Both the position numbers and the translations under genes were made by a program. Positions 9,622 to 19,699 of a stretch of 64,000 bases of DNA are shown one piece after another; position 1 is the first letter of the stretch, and every line of letters starts with the position of its first letter. The notes under the pieces were generated by a model. It was not told where the DNA came from. It did no database searches and worked only from the letters and a program-made list of their open reading frames with translations. Source of the DNA: Enterococcus sp. PF1-24 (lineage in GTDB: Bacteria; Bacillota; Bacilli; Lactobacillales; Enterococcaceae); the NCBI RefSeq assembly GCF_029893325.1, contig NZ_JARXWL010000001.1, positions 124,001 through 188,000 on the forward strand. The letters are read 5' to 3'.

Positions 9622-11688
9622 CTATAAATTATCAAAAAGACTAATTTCTTCTACAATGTCAGCTTTTTTATCTATGTCTGTTACTTGGGTTTCATCGGGT
9701 ACCATTGATTCTTCATGAATCACGTGAACCCCTTCGTCTTCTTTTTCTAAAATACTACCATCTTCTTCCAAAGTGAAACGAACATGTTTTTCAATCCATT
9801 TTCGTCGCGGTTCAACTTTATCACCCATCAACGTGCTTACCCGACGTTCCGCTTTAGCGGCATCGTCAATACACACACGAATTAACGTGCGGTGCTCTGG
9901 ATCCATAGTCGTTTCCCACAGCTGATCGGCATTCATTTCACCAAGCCCTTTATAACGCTGAAGCATGTAGCCTTTACCGATTTTTTCAATAACCGACTGT
10001 AACTCATCATCCGTCCAAGCGTATTCCACCACTTGCTTTTTGCCAAGGCCCTTAGAAACTTTATATAAAGGTGGTAAAGCAATATAAACTTTGCCAGCTT
10101 CAATTAAAGGTTTCATATAGCGATAAAAGAAAGTCAATAGCAATACTTGAATGTGGGCCCCATCGGTATCGGCATCGGTCATGATAATTACTTTATCGTA
10201 GTTACAATCTTCTACCGTAAATTCAGGTCCTACCCCTGCGCCAATCGTATAAATCATCGTATTGATTTCTTCATTTTTCAAAATATCTTGCATTTTCGCT
10301 TTTTCGGTATTAAGAACTTTACCTCGCAGCGGTAAAATCGCTTGGAATTTCCGATCTCGCCCTTGCTTAGCTGAACCGCCAGCAGAATCTCCTTCCACTA
10401 AATAAAGTTCATTCTTTTTAGGATTTCGTGATTGCGCTGGCGTTAATTTACCAGACAATAAAGATTCGCCTTTTTTCCGTTTTTTACCATTACGGCTTTC
10501 TTCACGGGCTTTACGAGCGGCTTCTCGCGCTTCTCGCGCTTTAATCGCTTTACGAATTAGCATTTGGCTAATTTCACTGTTTTCTTGTAAATAAAAGCCC
10601 ATTTGCTCGCCAACAACGCTATCTACCGCATTTCTCGCTAATGGCGTACCTAATTTACCTTTTGTTTGGCCTTCAAACTGCAGTAAAGTTTCAGGAATCC
10701 GCACAGATAAAACAGCTGCTAAACCTTCACGAAAGTCACTACCTTCTAAGTTCTTATCTTTTTCTTTTAAAAGCCCAACTTTTCTAGCGTACTCATTATA
10801 AGCTTTCGTCATAGAAGTTTTCATGCCGACTTCATGGGTACCGCCATCTTTCGTTCGCACATTATTTACAAAAGATAAAACATTCTCAGAATAACCATCG
10901 TTATATTGATAAGCTAGTTCGACCTCAATGCTATCCTTACTACCTGAATAATAAGTAACAGGGGTTAAAGTATCTTTTTCTTCATTTAAATAAGTAACAA
11001 ATTCTTTAATACCCTCTTCATAATGATAAACTTCCGAAACTTCTTCTTCGCCTCTTAAATCATTGAGAATGATTTTTACCCCACGTAAAAGAAAAGCTGA
11101 TTCTCTTAAACGCTCAGATAAAGTATCGAAAGAAAAATTAATCGTTGTAAAAATCGTATCATCTGGTAAAAATTTAACCGTCGTACCGTTTTTCTTTTTC
11201 GTTTTACCAAGACGTTTTAACGTACCCGCAGGTTTACCGCCATCTTTAAATTTTTGTTGATACTCTTGACCGTCGCGAACAATCGTTACTTCTAACCAAG
11301 AAGAAAGAGCATTAACAACACTCGCCCCTACCCCGTGAAGACCACCAGAAGTTTTATAACCTCCTTGGCCAAATTTACCACCGGCATGCAAAACGGTAAA
11401 AATAACTTCAGCAGTTGGTTTGCCAGATGCGTGCATCCCCACTGGCATCCCACGACCAGAATCGACAACACTAATACTATTATCTTTATGAATCGTGACT
11501 TCAATCACATCACCATAACCAGATAGCGCCTCATCTACTGCATTATCAAAAATTTCATAAACCAAATGATGCAAACCACGGCTATCAGTCGAACCGATAT
11601 ACATCCCCGGACGTTTGCGAACAGCTTCTAACCCTTCTAAAACCTGGATTGAAGCATCATTATACTCATTCGTTATTTTCTTCGCCAA
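9622..11688 (-). CDS. parE: DNA topoisomerase IV subunit B
   Basis: ATPase subunit of topoisomerase IV. The GHKL ATPase N-terminus contains E45 and N49 (EIFDNAVDEA) and the GLHGVGASVVNALS lid. The TOPRIM domain has the EGDSAGGSA motif near residue 430 and PLRGKVLN after it. There are 688 residues. The start is a TTG (11686-11688) with GAGGAG seven bases upstream; no ATG in frame fits the family start better. It is first in the parE-parC operon and divergent from plsY across the palindrome array and the CoA-binding gene. Confidence 0.95.
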   Translation of the reverse strand: MAKKITNEYNDASIQVLEGLEAVRKRPGMYIGSTDSRGLHHLVYEIFDNAVDEALSGYGDVIEVTIHKDNSISVVDSGRGMPVGMHASGKPTAEVIFTVLHAGGKFGQGGYKTSGGLHGVGASVVNALSSWLEVTIVRDGQEYQQKFKDGGKPAGTLKRLGKTKKKNGTTVKFLPDDTIFTTINFSFDTLSERLRESAFLLRGVKIILNDLRGEEEVSEVYHYEEGIKEFVTYLNEEKDTLTPVTYYSGSKDSIEVELAYQYNDGYSENVLSFVNNVRTKDGGTHEVGMKTSMTKAYNEYARKVGLLKEKDKNLEGSDFREGLAAVLSVRIPETLLQFEGQTKGKLGTPLARNAVDSVVGEQMGFYLQENSEISQMLIRKAIKAREAREAARKAREESRNGKKRKKGESLLSGKLTPAQSRNPKKNELYLVEGDSAGGSAKQGRDRKFQAILPLRGKVLNTEKAKMQDILKNEEINTMIYTIGAGVGPEFTVEDCNYDKVIIMTDADTDGAHIQVLLLTFFYRYMKPLIEAGKVYIALPPLYKVSKGLGKKQVVEYAWTDDELQSVIEKIGKGYMLQRYKGLGEMNADQLWETTMDPEHRTLIRVCIDDAAKAERRVSTLMGDKVEPRRKWIEKHVRFTLEEDGSILEKEDEGVHVIHEESMVPDETQVTDIDKKADIVEEISLFDNL

Positions 11689-11844
11689 ATTAATACTCCT
11701 CGCTTAAATAAACTCATTCAATGGATTCACTTATAAGTTTCCATTACCTATAATTTTGACAATCAACAAAAAACACCGATTGCCACAGCATTTCTATCAT
11801 ACGCTAAAATCGACAAAAAAAAAAGACTTGAAAATTATATTTGT
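11689..11844. other. parE leader
   Basis: About 155 bp of AT-rich sequence that should hold the parE promoter. I see no confident -35/-10 pair. The rest of the 472-bp gap between parE and the CoA-binding gene is filled by the palindromic repeat array. Confidence 0.4.
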
Positions 11845-11968
11845 GAAAAAAAGCGGAATGGCTTGTTCTGCACCCGAGTAAAGTGCATAAAGAAATTATA
11901 GTGGCGTTTTCTGCCACGAATTTTTTTATCACTTTACCGAGTGGTGCAAAGCCATGCAGCTAGATTAC
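11845..11968. repeat. large imperfect palindrome, unit 1 of tandem array
   Basis: Begins with G, seven As and GCG. The outer arms ATGGCTT (11858-11864) and AAGCCAT (11949-11955) pair, then TGCACC with GGTGCA and TAAAGTG with CACTTTA, around a core hairpin GTGGC (11901-11905) / GCCAC (11913-11917) inside AAATT...AATTT. It ends in CTAGATTAC. The unit does not encode a protein. Confidence 0.85.
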
Positions 11969-12091
11969 GAAAAAAAGCGAAGTGGGCTCGTTCAACTCTC
12001 GAGCAAAATGCAGAATCAAATTATAGTGGCGTTTATTGCCACGAATTTTATTCTCATTTTGTCGAAGAGAGTTAGCCCACATAGCTAGATT
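11969..12091. repeat. large imperfect palindrome, unit 2 of tandem array
   Basis: Starts with the same G-A7-GCG, 124 bp after unit 1. The outer arms are GTGGGCT (11982-11988) and AGCCCAC (12074-12080), then AACTCTC with GAGAGTT and CAAAATG with CATTTTG. The core is again GTGGC (12026-12030) / GCCAC (12038-12042). The arm sequences differ from unit 1 while pairing is kept on both sides. Confidence 0.85.
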
Positions 12092-12157
12092 AAAAAAGTG
12101 AAGTGCCTTGCTCTACATCCCCCCCGATAAAGTACAGAACAAACCACTTCCACTTAA
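12092..12157. repeat. shortened palindrome, unit 3 of array; probable terminator for the CoA-binding gene
   Basis: Reads AAGTGAAGTG (left) and CACTTCCACTT (right), with inner arms TTGCTCTACAT and GTACAGAACAA that pair with G-U wobbles. It lacks the GTGGC core, so it looks like an internal deletion of the same element. It lies just after the stop of the minus-strand CoA-binding gene, and the A-run at 12092-12097 gives a U-run there. Confidence 0.65.
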
Positions 12158-12160
12158 AAA

Positions 12161-12586
12161 TTAGCCAACTAAATTCGCTAACTCGACTTTAATACAACGA
12201 TTCATAACTACGTCTTTCTTACCAGCTTTAGCTAAAATCTCAGCAGCCGCTTCGCTTTCCAGCCCTAATTGCGCCCAGAAAACTTTTGCATCAGTTTCAA
12301 TAAACTCTTCAGCGATTTCTGCTAAAAACTCGCTTCTGCGGAAAATATCCACAATATCAATGGTTTCTGGCACTTCTTTGATGCTAGCGTAAACTTTTTC
12401 GCCTAAAATTTCTTCGCCAGCTAAAACCGGATTAACAGGTATCACGCGATATCCCTGATTTTGCAACAACTCAGCAATTTTATAGCTGATTCGCTCAGGT
12501 TTATTACTTAAACCAATAATCGCAATTATTTTAGCTTCTCGCAAATATTGATTAATTACTTCTTGTTTAGGATTTTGAAAACTCAT
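12161..12586 (-). CDS. CoA-binding domain protein (YccU-like)
   Basis: Small 141-residue Rossmann-fold protein of the CoA-binding family (succinyl-CoA synthetase alpha N-terminal type). IAIIGLSNKPERISYKIAEL (about 22-41) is the nucleotide/CoA loop, followed by GYRVIPVNP. Homologues are widespread single-domain proteins without a settled role. The ATG has GGAAG upstream. It is divergent from plsY with 84 bp between them. Confidence 0.85.
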   Translation of the reverse strand: MSFQNPKQEVINQYLREAKIIAIIGLSNKPERISYKIAELLQNQGYRVIPVNPVLAGEEILGEKVYASIKEVPETIDIVDIFRRSEFLAEIAEEFIETDAKVFWAQLGLESEAAAEILAKAGKKDVVMNRCIKVELANLVG

Positions 12587-12670
12587 CTTAAATCTTCCTT
12601 TCTATTGAGCCTATCTGATATTCATGTTAAAATTATGCTATTCTGAATTAAAAGGTAGGTTTCGTAAATT

Positions 12671-13309
12671 TTGATAAAAACTATTTTACTATTTCTGGCT
12701 GCCTACTTGTTAGGCTCCATTCCTTCCGGTGTCTGGATTGGAAAAATTTTCTTCAAAAAAGATATTCGCCAATTTGGCAGTGGCAATACCGGAACAACCA
12801 ATACCTTTCGCGTATTAGGAAAAAAAGCTGGGATTGTTGTTCTCTTTATGGATATTTTAAAAGGGACTTTAGCGACTCTAATTCCTACCATTTTTGGTCT
12901 TGAAATTAATCCCTTACTCTTTGGTGCTTGTGCCATTTTCGGTCATATTTTTCCCATCTTTGCTAATTTTAAAGGCGGAAAAGCTGTAGCAACTAGTGCA
13001 GGCATGTTACTTGGCTACAATCCAGTTTTCTTTATATTCTGTGCTGCTATTTTTGTGATTAGTTTATATCTTAGTAGTATGGTGAGTGTTGCCAGCATGG
13101 TAACCGCCGTTTGTACTACATTAGCAGCGATATTTTTACCCTATATCGCTCCCTGGATTTTGCCCAAACAAGATATGTTGTTAATCATTATCGCCGTCGT
13201 CGTTAGTGCATTTATTTTCTACCTACATCGCACAAATATTCAACGAATTAAAGATGGCACTGAAAATAAAGTTCCTTTTGGTTTAAACAAAAAGAAAAAG
13301 GCTAAATAA
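12671..13309 (+). CDS. plsY: glycerol-3-phosphate acyltransferase PlsY
   Basis: Membrane enzyme that moves the acyl group from acyl-phosphate to glycerol-3-phosphate, the first step of phospholipid synthesis. It has the family's hydrophobic segments and its three loops: [12 protein letters not shown] (14-25), [15 protein letters not shown] with the phosphate-binding glycines, and [12 protein letters not shown]. The 212 residues are the usual length. The start is TTG 12671, which gives the family N-terminus [16 protein letters not shown]; the ribosome site AAAGGTAGG is weakly spaced. plsY next to parE is a conserved arrangement in lactic cocci. Confidence 0.93.
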   Translation: MIKTILLFLAAYLLGSIPSGVWIGKIFFKKDIRQFGSGNTGTTNTFRVLGKKAGIVVLFMDILKGTLATLIPTIFGLEINPLLFGACAIFGHIFPIFANFKGGKAVATSAGMLLGYNPVFFIFCAAIFVISLYLSSMVSVASMVTAVCTTLAAIFLPYIAPWILPKQDMLLIIIAVVVSAFIFYLHRTNIQRIKDGTENKVPFGLNKKKKAK

Positions 13310-13315
13310 TTGTTA

Positions 13316-13339
13316 AAAAGCGGCTAGCTAGCCGCTTTT
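13316..13339. terminator. bidirectional terminator between plsY and the aldose epimerase gene
   Basis: Perfect palindrome AAAAGCGGCTAG / CTAGCCGCTTTT followed by a long T-run on the plus strand and preceded by As. It serves the two convergent genes. Confidence 0.85.
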
Positions 13340-13345
13340 ATTTTT

Positions 13346-14221
13346 TTATTTCAAAGTAATCGCATATTCTGTCGTAAATTCTTCGTTCGCTGCTAAATGA
13401 TTAATTGCATACTTTTCATTCAGTTCACCAGCAAATTCAACCGTATCTGCTACACCACACCAAGGTTCAATACAAACAAACGGTGCTTCTTTAGGATAAG
13501 GCGACCAAAGTCCTACATGGTTCATGCGATTAAATGACAGTGTAACACTATGAGGTGATTTTTCGCTACGAATCGTATAGGCATTTAAATCCTTCGTTTC
13601 ATAAACTAGCGCATCTTCAACAAAAAGGTCTCTTGTTAGCATAATATTATTGTTAGTTTGACCTAAAGTCCGTCTTTCTAAATCTAAATACGGTCCTTTT
13701 AAAGGTACGCGAATCCGCGTTCTTTTAGGAGAAAAATTCAAATAATAATCTTCAAAAGTTAAAGCTTCCGTTAGTGGCACGTTAAACGCAGGATGTCCCC
13801 CTACAGAAAAATGCATTTCTTCAGAACCAGTATTTTTCACTTGGTAAGTGACTAAAATCCCTTCGCCACCTAAACGATAAGAAACAATTAAATCAAAATC
13901 AAAAGGATAGTTCTTTTTCGTTTCTGGACTACTTTGCAGAATAAAACTGATTTCATCGGCTTTTTGTTCCAATACAGCAAATTCCATGTCTCTAGCAAAA
14001 CCATGTTGTCCCATTTGATAAGTTTTTCCTTGATAACGATATTGATCATCTTTTAAGCGACCAACAAAAGGAAATAAAACTGGGGCTTGGCGACCCCAAA
14101 ATTCAGGATCCCCTTGCCATAAATATTCTAGCCCGCTTTCTTTTAACACTAAGCTGGTTAGTTCGGCACCGTGAGTATTAAACTTGGCAACAATTTGTGG
14201 ACTTTCAATTGATAATTGCAA
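13346..14221 (-). CDS. aldose 1-epimerase family protein (LacX-like)
   Basis: Beta-sandwich protein of the galactose mutarotase superfamily, 291 residues. Visible motifs are FPFVGRLKDD, MGQHGFARD with a conserved His, GGHPAFNVPL with the second His, and CIEPWCG with the likely catalytic Glu. It resembles the LacX/YphB branch rather than classical GalM, so the substrate may be a sugar phosphate or unknown aldose. The start is TTG 14221 after GGGGGAG. It stands alone, with its own leader and terminator. Confidence 0.85.
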   Translation of the reverse strand: MQLSIESPQIVAKFNTHGAELTSLVLKESGLEYLWQGDPEFWGRQAPVLFPFVGRLKDDQYRYQGKTYQMGQHGFARDMEFAVLEQKADEISFILQSSPETKKNYPFDFDLIVSYRLGGEGILVTYQVKNTGSEEMHFSVGGHPAFNVPLTEALTFEDYYLNFSPKRTRIRVPLKGPYLDLERRTLGQTNNNIMLTRDLFVEDALVYETKDLNAYTIRSEKSPHSVTLSFNRMNHVGLWSPYPKEAPFVCIEPWCGVADTVEFAGELNEKYAINHLAANEEFTTEYAITLK

Positions 14222-14308
14222 AAGTAGCTCCCCCTTTTCAAATTGGATTCAGCAAGTAACTAAATTAGAAGCACACGTTACTTGCTGAAAACACTTATGA
14301 TTTATTGA

Positions 14309-15100
14309 TTAATAAGAATGTTTGAACAATTCTTCTTTAAAGCGACTATTTAAAACTTTTAAATAAGTCCCTTTCATGCCTAAGGAACGTGATTCGATAA
14401 TTCCTGCAGACTCTAATTTTCTTAAAGCATTAACAATTACCGAACGTGTAATCCCAATTTTATCAGCGATATTAGAAGCAGTTAAACGACCTTCATCACC
14501 ATCTAAAGCTTCAAAAATTGCTTGTACAGCTTTTAATTCACTGTAAGATAATGTGTTAACCGCCATTTGTACTGCAGTTGAACTACGAACTTCATCTTCA
14601 ATATTGCGAGATTTTTGATATAAAATCTGCATTCCAACTACTGTTGCTCCGTATTCAGCTAAAACCAAATCAGCTTCATCAAAAACTTGATCCATTCTTG
14701 ATAAAATAATTGTTCCTAAGCGTTCTCCAGCACCAAAAATAGGCACAACCGTCGTTAAACCATTAGGATACTGACTTCTTAACTCTTCTGGAAAAGCTGT
14801 CATGTCGCTATCAATTGGAATATTTGCTGCCGTTTTAACTAAAACCGCTACGTCATCCGTATATGATTTAGGAAATTGCTTTTCAACAAACATTGATTTT
14901 ACCCGTTCATTATTGACATCATGGCGTTCGTTATAACCTAATAAAACCCCATTATCACTAATAATATAGGCATTACTATCTAAAATATCCCCTAAAGTTA
15001 AAGCAATTTTATCATACGGTAAATCTGTCGTCATATCAAAAGCATTTTTCTGTTGTAACAATTGATTAATTTGTCTCGTTTTTCCCAATAAATCCTGCAT
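14309..15100 (-). CDS. codY: GTP-sensing transcriptional pleiotropic repressor CodY
   Basis: Global regulator that senses branched-chain amino acids and GTP and represses amino-acid supply genes. It has an N-terminal GAF domain and a C-terminal winged helix (ASNIADKIGITRSVIVNALR). A start at GTG 15109 is possible but overlaps the ribosome site; ATG 15100 lies 8 bases after AAGGAG and gives MQDLLGKTRQINQLLQ, 263 residues, close to the family norm. It is last in the xerC-hslV-hslU-codY series, the same order as in Bacillus subtilis. Confidence 0.96.
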   Translation of the reverse strand: MQDLLGKTRQINQLLQQKNAFDMTTDLPYDKIALTLGDILDSNAYIISDNGVLLGYNERHDVNNERVKSMFVEKQFPKSYTDDVAVLVKTAANIPIDSDMTAFPEELRSQYPNGLTTVVPIFGAGERLGTIILSRMDQVFDEADLVLAEYGATVVGMQILYQKSRNIEDEVRSSTAVQMAVNTLSYSELKAVQAIFEALDGDEGRLTASNIADKIGITRSVIVNALRKLESAGIIESRSLGMKGTYLKVLNSRFKEELFKHSY

Positions 15101-15142
15101 TGTTTTCACTCCTTGTTCATTTTTTTGTATTAAATTTTAATT

Positions 15143-16540
15143 TTATAAAATAAAGCGGCTTAAATCTTCGTTTCTTGCAATGGAAACTAGTTTTTCGTCA
15201 ACATAGGCTTCGGTAATTGTAATTTCACCCATTTGCATATCAGGGGCTTCAAACAATAATTCTTCCAGTAATTTTTCTAAAATCGTATGCAACCGGCGAG
15301 CACCGATGTTGTCGGTGTCACGATTGACATCAAATGCGATTTGAGCGATGCGTTCAATCGCTTCTTTAGTGAAAGTCACTGAAACATTTTCGGTACCGAT
15401 TAAAGCAATATATTGTTTAATTAGAGCATTGTTTGGTTCCGTTAAAATCTTAACAAAGTCTTCAGTTGTTAAGTCTTCTAATTCCACGCGAATTGGGAAA
15501 CGTCCTTGTAATTCTGGAATTAAATCACTTGGTTTTGATAAATGAAAGGCGCCTGAAGCGATAAATAAAATATGGTCGGTTTGAATCGCGCCATATTTAG
15601 TATTCACTTGTGAGCCTTCAACAATTGGTAAAATATCTCGTTGAACACCTTCACGGGAAACTTCGCCAGATTGTTGTGATTTGGAAGTGATTTTATCAAA
15701 TTCATCAATGAAGATAATACCGTTCGCTTCGGCTAACTTAATCGCTTCACTGTGAATATCCGCATCATTGACTAATTTCGCTGACTCTTCTTTAACCAGT
15801 AACTCTTGTGCTTCTTTAACAGTTACTGTTCGTTCAACTTTTTTCCGTGGGGATAAAGCACCGATGGTTTCGTTAATATCAATACCCATTTGTTCTAAAC
15901 CATTGTTCATGTTAGGCATCGTTTTTTTCGGTTCTTCAATTTGAATAGTTACTTCACGATTATCCAGTAAACCTTTTTCTAATTGCTCTAAAACCGTTTT
16001 ACGATTCACGCGAATTTCTTCGGTTACTTCTTCTTGCGGTTCATTTGGTTGTTGGGCATTATTAAACATTTGCATCATTTGCTCTAACTGATTATTACTT
16101 TGCTTTTGTTCCTTTTTAAGACCCGGAACTAAAACTTTTACTAAGCGTTGATTGGCACGTTTTAAAGCATCTTGATAAACATTGCTGTATTGTGCTTTTT
16201 CTACGATTTGAATGGCATTTTCAACTAAATCTCGCACCATTGATTCTACATCGCGGCCAACATAACCGACTTCAGTGAATTTAGTTGCTTCAACTTTTAC
16301 AAAAGGCGCTTGCACAATATAAGCTAAACGTCGGGCAATTTCGGTTTTACCCACACCAGTTGGGCCGATTAGTAAAATATTTTTTGGGGTAATGTCTTGT
16401 TGCATTTTTTCATCTAATTGTAAGCGACGATAACGATTCCGCAAAGCCACCGCGACAGATTTTTTTGCTTCATGTTGACCAACAATATATTCATCTAGTT
16501 CTTTAACTATTTCTTTGGGTGTTTTTTCATTCATCATCAT
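15143..16540 (-). CDS. hslU: ATP-dependent protease ATPase subunit HslU (ClpY)
   Basis: AAA+ unfoldase that feeds proteins to HslV. It has Walker [14 protein letters not shown], Walker [12 protein letters not shown], an I-domain insert rich in Gln/Asn ([16 protein letters not shown]), and the C-terminal sensor-2 [21 protein letters not shown]. An upstream start at 16609 is open but would overlap hslV; the ATG at 16540, 8 bases behind GGGAGG, is preferred and gives 465 residues beginning [16 protein letters not shown]. It begins 13 bp after hslV. Confidence 0.95.
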   Translation of the reverse strand: MMMNEKTPKEIVKELDEYIVGQHEAKKSVAVALRNRYRRLQLDEKMQQDITPKNILLIGPTGVGKTEIARRLAYIVQAPFVKVEATKFTEVGYVGRDVESMVRDLVENAIQIVEKAQYSNVYQDALKRANQRLVKVLVPGLKKEQKQSNNQLEQMMQMFNNAQQPNEPQEEVTEEIRVNRKTVLEQLEKGLLDNREVTIQIEEPKKTMPNMNNGLEQMGIDINETIGALSPRKKVERTVTVKEAQELLVKEESAKLVNDADIHSEAIKLAEANGIIFIDEFDKITSKSQQSGEVSREGVQRDILPIVEGSQVNTKYGAIQTDHILFIASGAFHLSKPSDLIPELQGRFPIRVELEDLTTEDFVKILTEPNNALIKQYIALIGTENVSVTFTKEAIERIAQIAFDVNRDTDNIGARRLHTILEKLLEELLFEAPDMQMGEITITEAYVDEKLVSIARNEDLSRFIL

Positions 16541-16553
16541 TAGCAAAACCTCC

Positions 16554-17102
16554 CTATAATTCTTCCACAATGATATTGTGATTAGTGAAAATACAAATAT
16601 CAGCGGCAATTTCTAAAGCATTTTTTGCAATTTGTTCAGCGGTTAAATCTTTATCTCCATAGCGTTTTAAAGCACGCGCTGCAGATAATGCAAAATTCCC
16701 GCCAGAACCGATTGCTAAAATACCATCATCGGCAGTAATTACTTCACCAGTTCCTGAAACCAATAGCATTTCTTTTTTATTCATAACAATTAACATAGCT
16801 TCCAATTTTTGCATGGATTGTTGGGTGCGCCACTCTTGAGCTAACTCCACCGCTGCCCGTTGTAAATTGCCATTATATTCATTTAATTTACCTTCAAATT
16901 TTTCTTCTAAAGTAAAAGCATCTGCTACACTACCTGCAAAGCCGACAACCACTTCATCATTATAAATCCGGCGCACTTTACGAGCGCTACCTTTCATAAC
17001 GACAGATTCTCCCATTGTTACTTGACCATCGCCAGCCATAGCAAATTTACCATCTTTTTCTACTGCACAAATCGTGGTAGAGTGAAATTGTGATTTAACC
17101 AT
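16554..17102 (-). CDS. hslV: ATP-dependent protease proteolytic subunit HslV (ClpQ)
   Basis: Proteasome-like peptidase subunit of HslVU. The N-terminus [20 protein letters not shown] holds the nucleophile region after a short propeptide of the CodW type seen in Bacillus; GDGQVTMG and [14 protein letters not shown] are family motifs. At 182 residues it is standard. It lies between xerC and hslU in the conserved codY block. Confidence 0.95.
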   Translation of the reverse strand: MVKSQFHSTTICAVEKDGKFAMAGDGQVTMGESVVMKGSARKVRRIYNDEVVVGFAGSVADAFTLEEKFEGKLNEYNGNLQRAAVELAQEWRTQQSMQKLEAMLIVMNKKEMLLVSGTGEVITADDGILAIGSGGNFALSAARALKRYGDKDLTAEQIAKNALEIAADICIFTNHNIIVEEL

Positions 17103-17184
17103 CTATTATTCTCCTCGCTTATTCCTTATTATTTAAATTGAAATAAACCAACTAGCTAGTCCTTTTACAAATTTTCCTTTTTAC

Positions 17185-18084
17185 TTATGCTCGCGGGTGA
17201 AAGCTGCGGTAATTTTTTTGCAAGCTTTCTTTTGTTACATGAGCATAAATCTGCGTTGTTGATAAATTAGCATGGCCTAATAGCTCTTGAACCGTCCGCA
17301 TATCAGCACCATTATTTAGTAAATGCGTGGCAAAAGTATGCCGCAACATATGGGGATGAATATCACTATCCAAACTGCTTTTTTTTATCAATTGATTTAA
17401 AACATACTCAATTCCAGTCGGCGTAATTGAATCCCCACGATGATTGACAAAAACTAAATCATGTTCCTTATGGTATTTGTTCATTAAAACTTGACGGCCA
17501 TCAGTTAAATACTGTTGTAAAGCGTCTGCTGCAAAAGAGCCTAGCGGTACGTAACGTTCTTTATCCCCTTTACCGTGAATCAGCATAACTTGATTTTCAA
17601 AGTCGATAGCTGAAATGGGTAAATTTGCACACTCGCTAAGACGAATTCCTGAACCGTACAAAACTTCTAACAAAGCTTGATTTCTTAAATCTAACGGCTT
17701 CTCTCCTTCGGCACTAGCGAAAAGGGCTTTCATTTCATCTTCGTAAAAAAAGCGTGGTAAACGTAGATTCTTTTTCTTTAAATGCACATAAGAAAAGGGA
17801 TTTTCTTCAATCACACTTTGTTTTAACAAAAATTGATAAAAAGAACGTAAGCTGGCAATTTTTCGGCCAATTGAGTTACGACTATATTGTTTGTCATATA
17901 ATGCTGCTAAATAAACTCGCACATCAAAGTGGTCAATCGCGACAAAATCTTCAGTCCCGTTTTCTTTTAAAAAGACTAAAAAATTTTCAATATCTTCTTG
18001 ATAAGCCGCTTGTGTTTTTTCAGAGTAGCCACGTTCAACTAGTAAATAACGATAAAATTCTGCTGGCCAATCTTTTTCAACCAT
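17185..18084 (-). CDS. xerC: tyrosine recombinase XerC (CodV)
   Basis: Site-specific recombinase that resolves chromosome dimers at dif with XerD. It has a SAM-like N-terminal DNA-binding domain, then the catalytic set: Arg in LYGSGIRLSE, Lys in HGKGDKERYVP, HMLRHTFATH, GHANLSTTQIYAHV with the tyrosine nucleophile. The ATG at 18105 has no ribosome site; the ATG at 18084 follows GGAG by 8 bases and gives 299 residues. It heads the xerC-hslV-hslU-codY run. Confidence 0.94.
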   Translation of the reverse strand: MVEKDWPAEFYRYLLVERGYSEKTQAAYQEDIENFLVFLKENGTEDFVAIDHFDVRVYLAALYDKQYSRNSIGRKIASLRSFYQFLLKQSVIEENPFSYVHLKKKNLRLPRFFYEDEMKALFASAEGEKPLDLRNQALLEVLYGSGIRLSECANLPISAIDFENQVMLIHGKGDKERYVPLGSFAADALQQYLTDGRQVLMNKYHKEHDLVFVNHRGDSITPTGIEYVLNQLIKKSSLDSDIHPHMLRHTFATHLLNNGADMRTVQELLGHANLSTTQIYAHVTKESLQKNYRSFHPRA

Positions 18085-18267
18085 TTTGTCAACTCCGCGT
18101 TTCATTTTTTATATCACATAGTCACTCTAGCACAAAGGTATTCAAAAAACAAACCAATTGTCAGAATTTAATCATTATCTAAAACAATTCGAATTATTTT
18201 CACTATTTCATCATAATTCTGCTATTTTTCTTAATAAAAACTAAATGTTTTTCGCTTACAAATAAAA

Positions 18268-18310
18268 AAACTACAAGAAGTCTCCTAAAGAGATGAACTT
18301 CTTGTAGTTT
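18268..18310 (-). terminator. terminator after trmFO
   Basis: Perfect 14-bp stem AAACTACAAGAAGT / ACTTCTTGTAGTTT with an A-run at 18264-18270 giving the U-tract on the minus strand. It separates trmFO from xerC. Confidence 0.85.
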
Positions 18311-18314
18311 GAAT

Positions 18315-19619
18315 TTAAATCTTTTCTTTGACTGCTTCACAATGAGCTAACGCCCGTTCAGCAATTGCGGCATAACGTTCTTTTTTATCTCTAATTCGTG
18401 TTGGTAACTCAGGGAATAAACCGTAATTAGCATTCATCGGTTGGAAATGTTTGCCTTCAGCGTGAGTGATGTAATAAGCCATACTACCAATCGCTGTTTC
18501 TCTTGGAAATTCCACTGGTTCTGTTCCTTTAGCTAATTTAGCAGCGTTAATTCCCGCTAACAAGCCGCTGGCGGCACTTTCCACATAACCTTCTACTCCA
18601 GTCATTTGGCCAGCGAAAAATAAATCACTGCGCTTGCTAGATTGATAAGTTGGCAATAATAATTCTGGTGAATTCATAAAACTATTGCGATGCATCACGC
18701 CATAACGGACAAATTCAGCATTTTCTAAACCGGGAATCATTTGGAAGACCCGCTTTTGTTCTCCCCATTTTAAATGTGTTTGGAACCCAACAATATTATA
18801 TAAAGAAGCTGCCGCATTATCTTGACGTAATTGAATCACGGCATATGGGCGTTTGCCTGTTTTGGGATCTTCTAAGCCCACTGGTTTCATCGGACCAAAT
18901 AACATTGTTTTATAACCTCTTTGAGCCATAACTTCAATCGGCATACAGCCTTCAAAATATTTTTCTTTTTCAAAAGTTCGCAAAGGTGCCACTTCAGCAT
19001 TAATCAACGCCTCATGAAAGGCATCAAACTCTTCTTTTGACATTGGGCAATTTAAATAAGCGGCTTCCCCTTTATCATAGCGGGATTTCAAATAAACTTT
19101 ATCCATATCAATGGAAGATTTTTCAATAATTGGTGCCGCAGCATCATAAAAATAAAAACCTTCTGAACCGTTAAACTCTTGAATCGCTGTTCCTAAAGCC
19201 GCTGAAGTCAACGGACCAGAAGCCACTACCGTAATTCCTTCAGGCAAGGCGGTAATTTCTTCATGAACAACCGTTACTAAAGGATGATTTTTAACTCGTT
19301 CAGTAACTAATTGTGAAAAATCATCTCGGTCAACCGCTAAGGCGCCCCCAGCTGGAACCGCCGTTTGATCTGCCGAACCAATCACAACTGAGTTTAAGCG
19401 GCGCATTTCTTCTTTTAATAAACCTACCGCGTTAGCTAAGCTGTTGCCTCGTAAAGAATTCGAACAAACTAATTCAGCAAAATTTTCTGTTTGATGAGCA
19501 TCGGTCATTTTAACTGGCCGCATTTCATATAATTTTACCGGAACGCCAGCTTCAGCAATTTGCCAAGCCGCTTCACTGCCAGCTAAACCAGCACCGATTA
19601 CATTAACTGTGGGATACAT
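18315..19619 (-). CDS. trmFO: folate- and FAD-dependent tRNA (uracil-54-C5)-methyltransferase
   Basis: Makes ribothymidine at position 54 of tRNA using methylene-tetrahydrofolate. The FAD dinucleotide-binding loop is [19 protein letters not shown] at the N-terminus. Other family segments are [16 protein letters not shown] and [20 protein letters not shown]. The ATG at 19631 lies inside its own ribosome site; the ATG at 19619, six bases after GAGG, is preferred (434 residues). Position between topA and xerC is as in other Firmicutes, where the gene was called gid. Confidence 0.95.
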   Translation of the reverse strand: MYPTVNVIGAGLAGSEAAWQIAEAGVPVKLYEMRPVKMTDAHQTENFAELVCSNSLRGNSLANAVGLLKEEMRRLNSVVIGSADQTAVPAGGALAVDRDDFSQLVTERVKNHPLVTVVHEEITALPEGITVVASGPLTSAALGTAIQEFNGSEGFYFYDAAAPIIEKSSIDMDKVYLKSRYDKGEAAYLNCPMSKEEFDAFHEALINAEVAPLRTFEKEKYFEGCMPIEVMAQRGYKTMLFGPMKPVGLEDPKTGKRPYAVIQLRQDNAAASLYNIVGFQTHLKWGEQKRVFQMIPGLENAEFVRYGVMHRNSFMNSPELLLPTYQSSKRSDLFFAGQMTGVEGYVESAASGLLAGINAAKLAKGTEPVEFPRETAIGSMAYYITHAEGKHFQPMNANYGLFPELPTRIRDKKERYAAIAERALAHCEAVKEKI

Positions 19620-19699
19620 CTTTTTCCTCATTTCATATAAAATCGGTTCATTTTCCCAAAGACTTGAAATAGTTTTTGGAAAAACGAACCTTTCGTTTT

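Noticed and set aside
11845-12157. CRISPR array
   Set aside because: Units are 120 bp palindromes without short repeats and unique spacers, and no cas genes are nearby.
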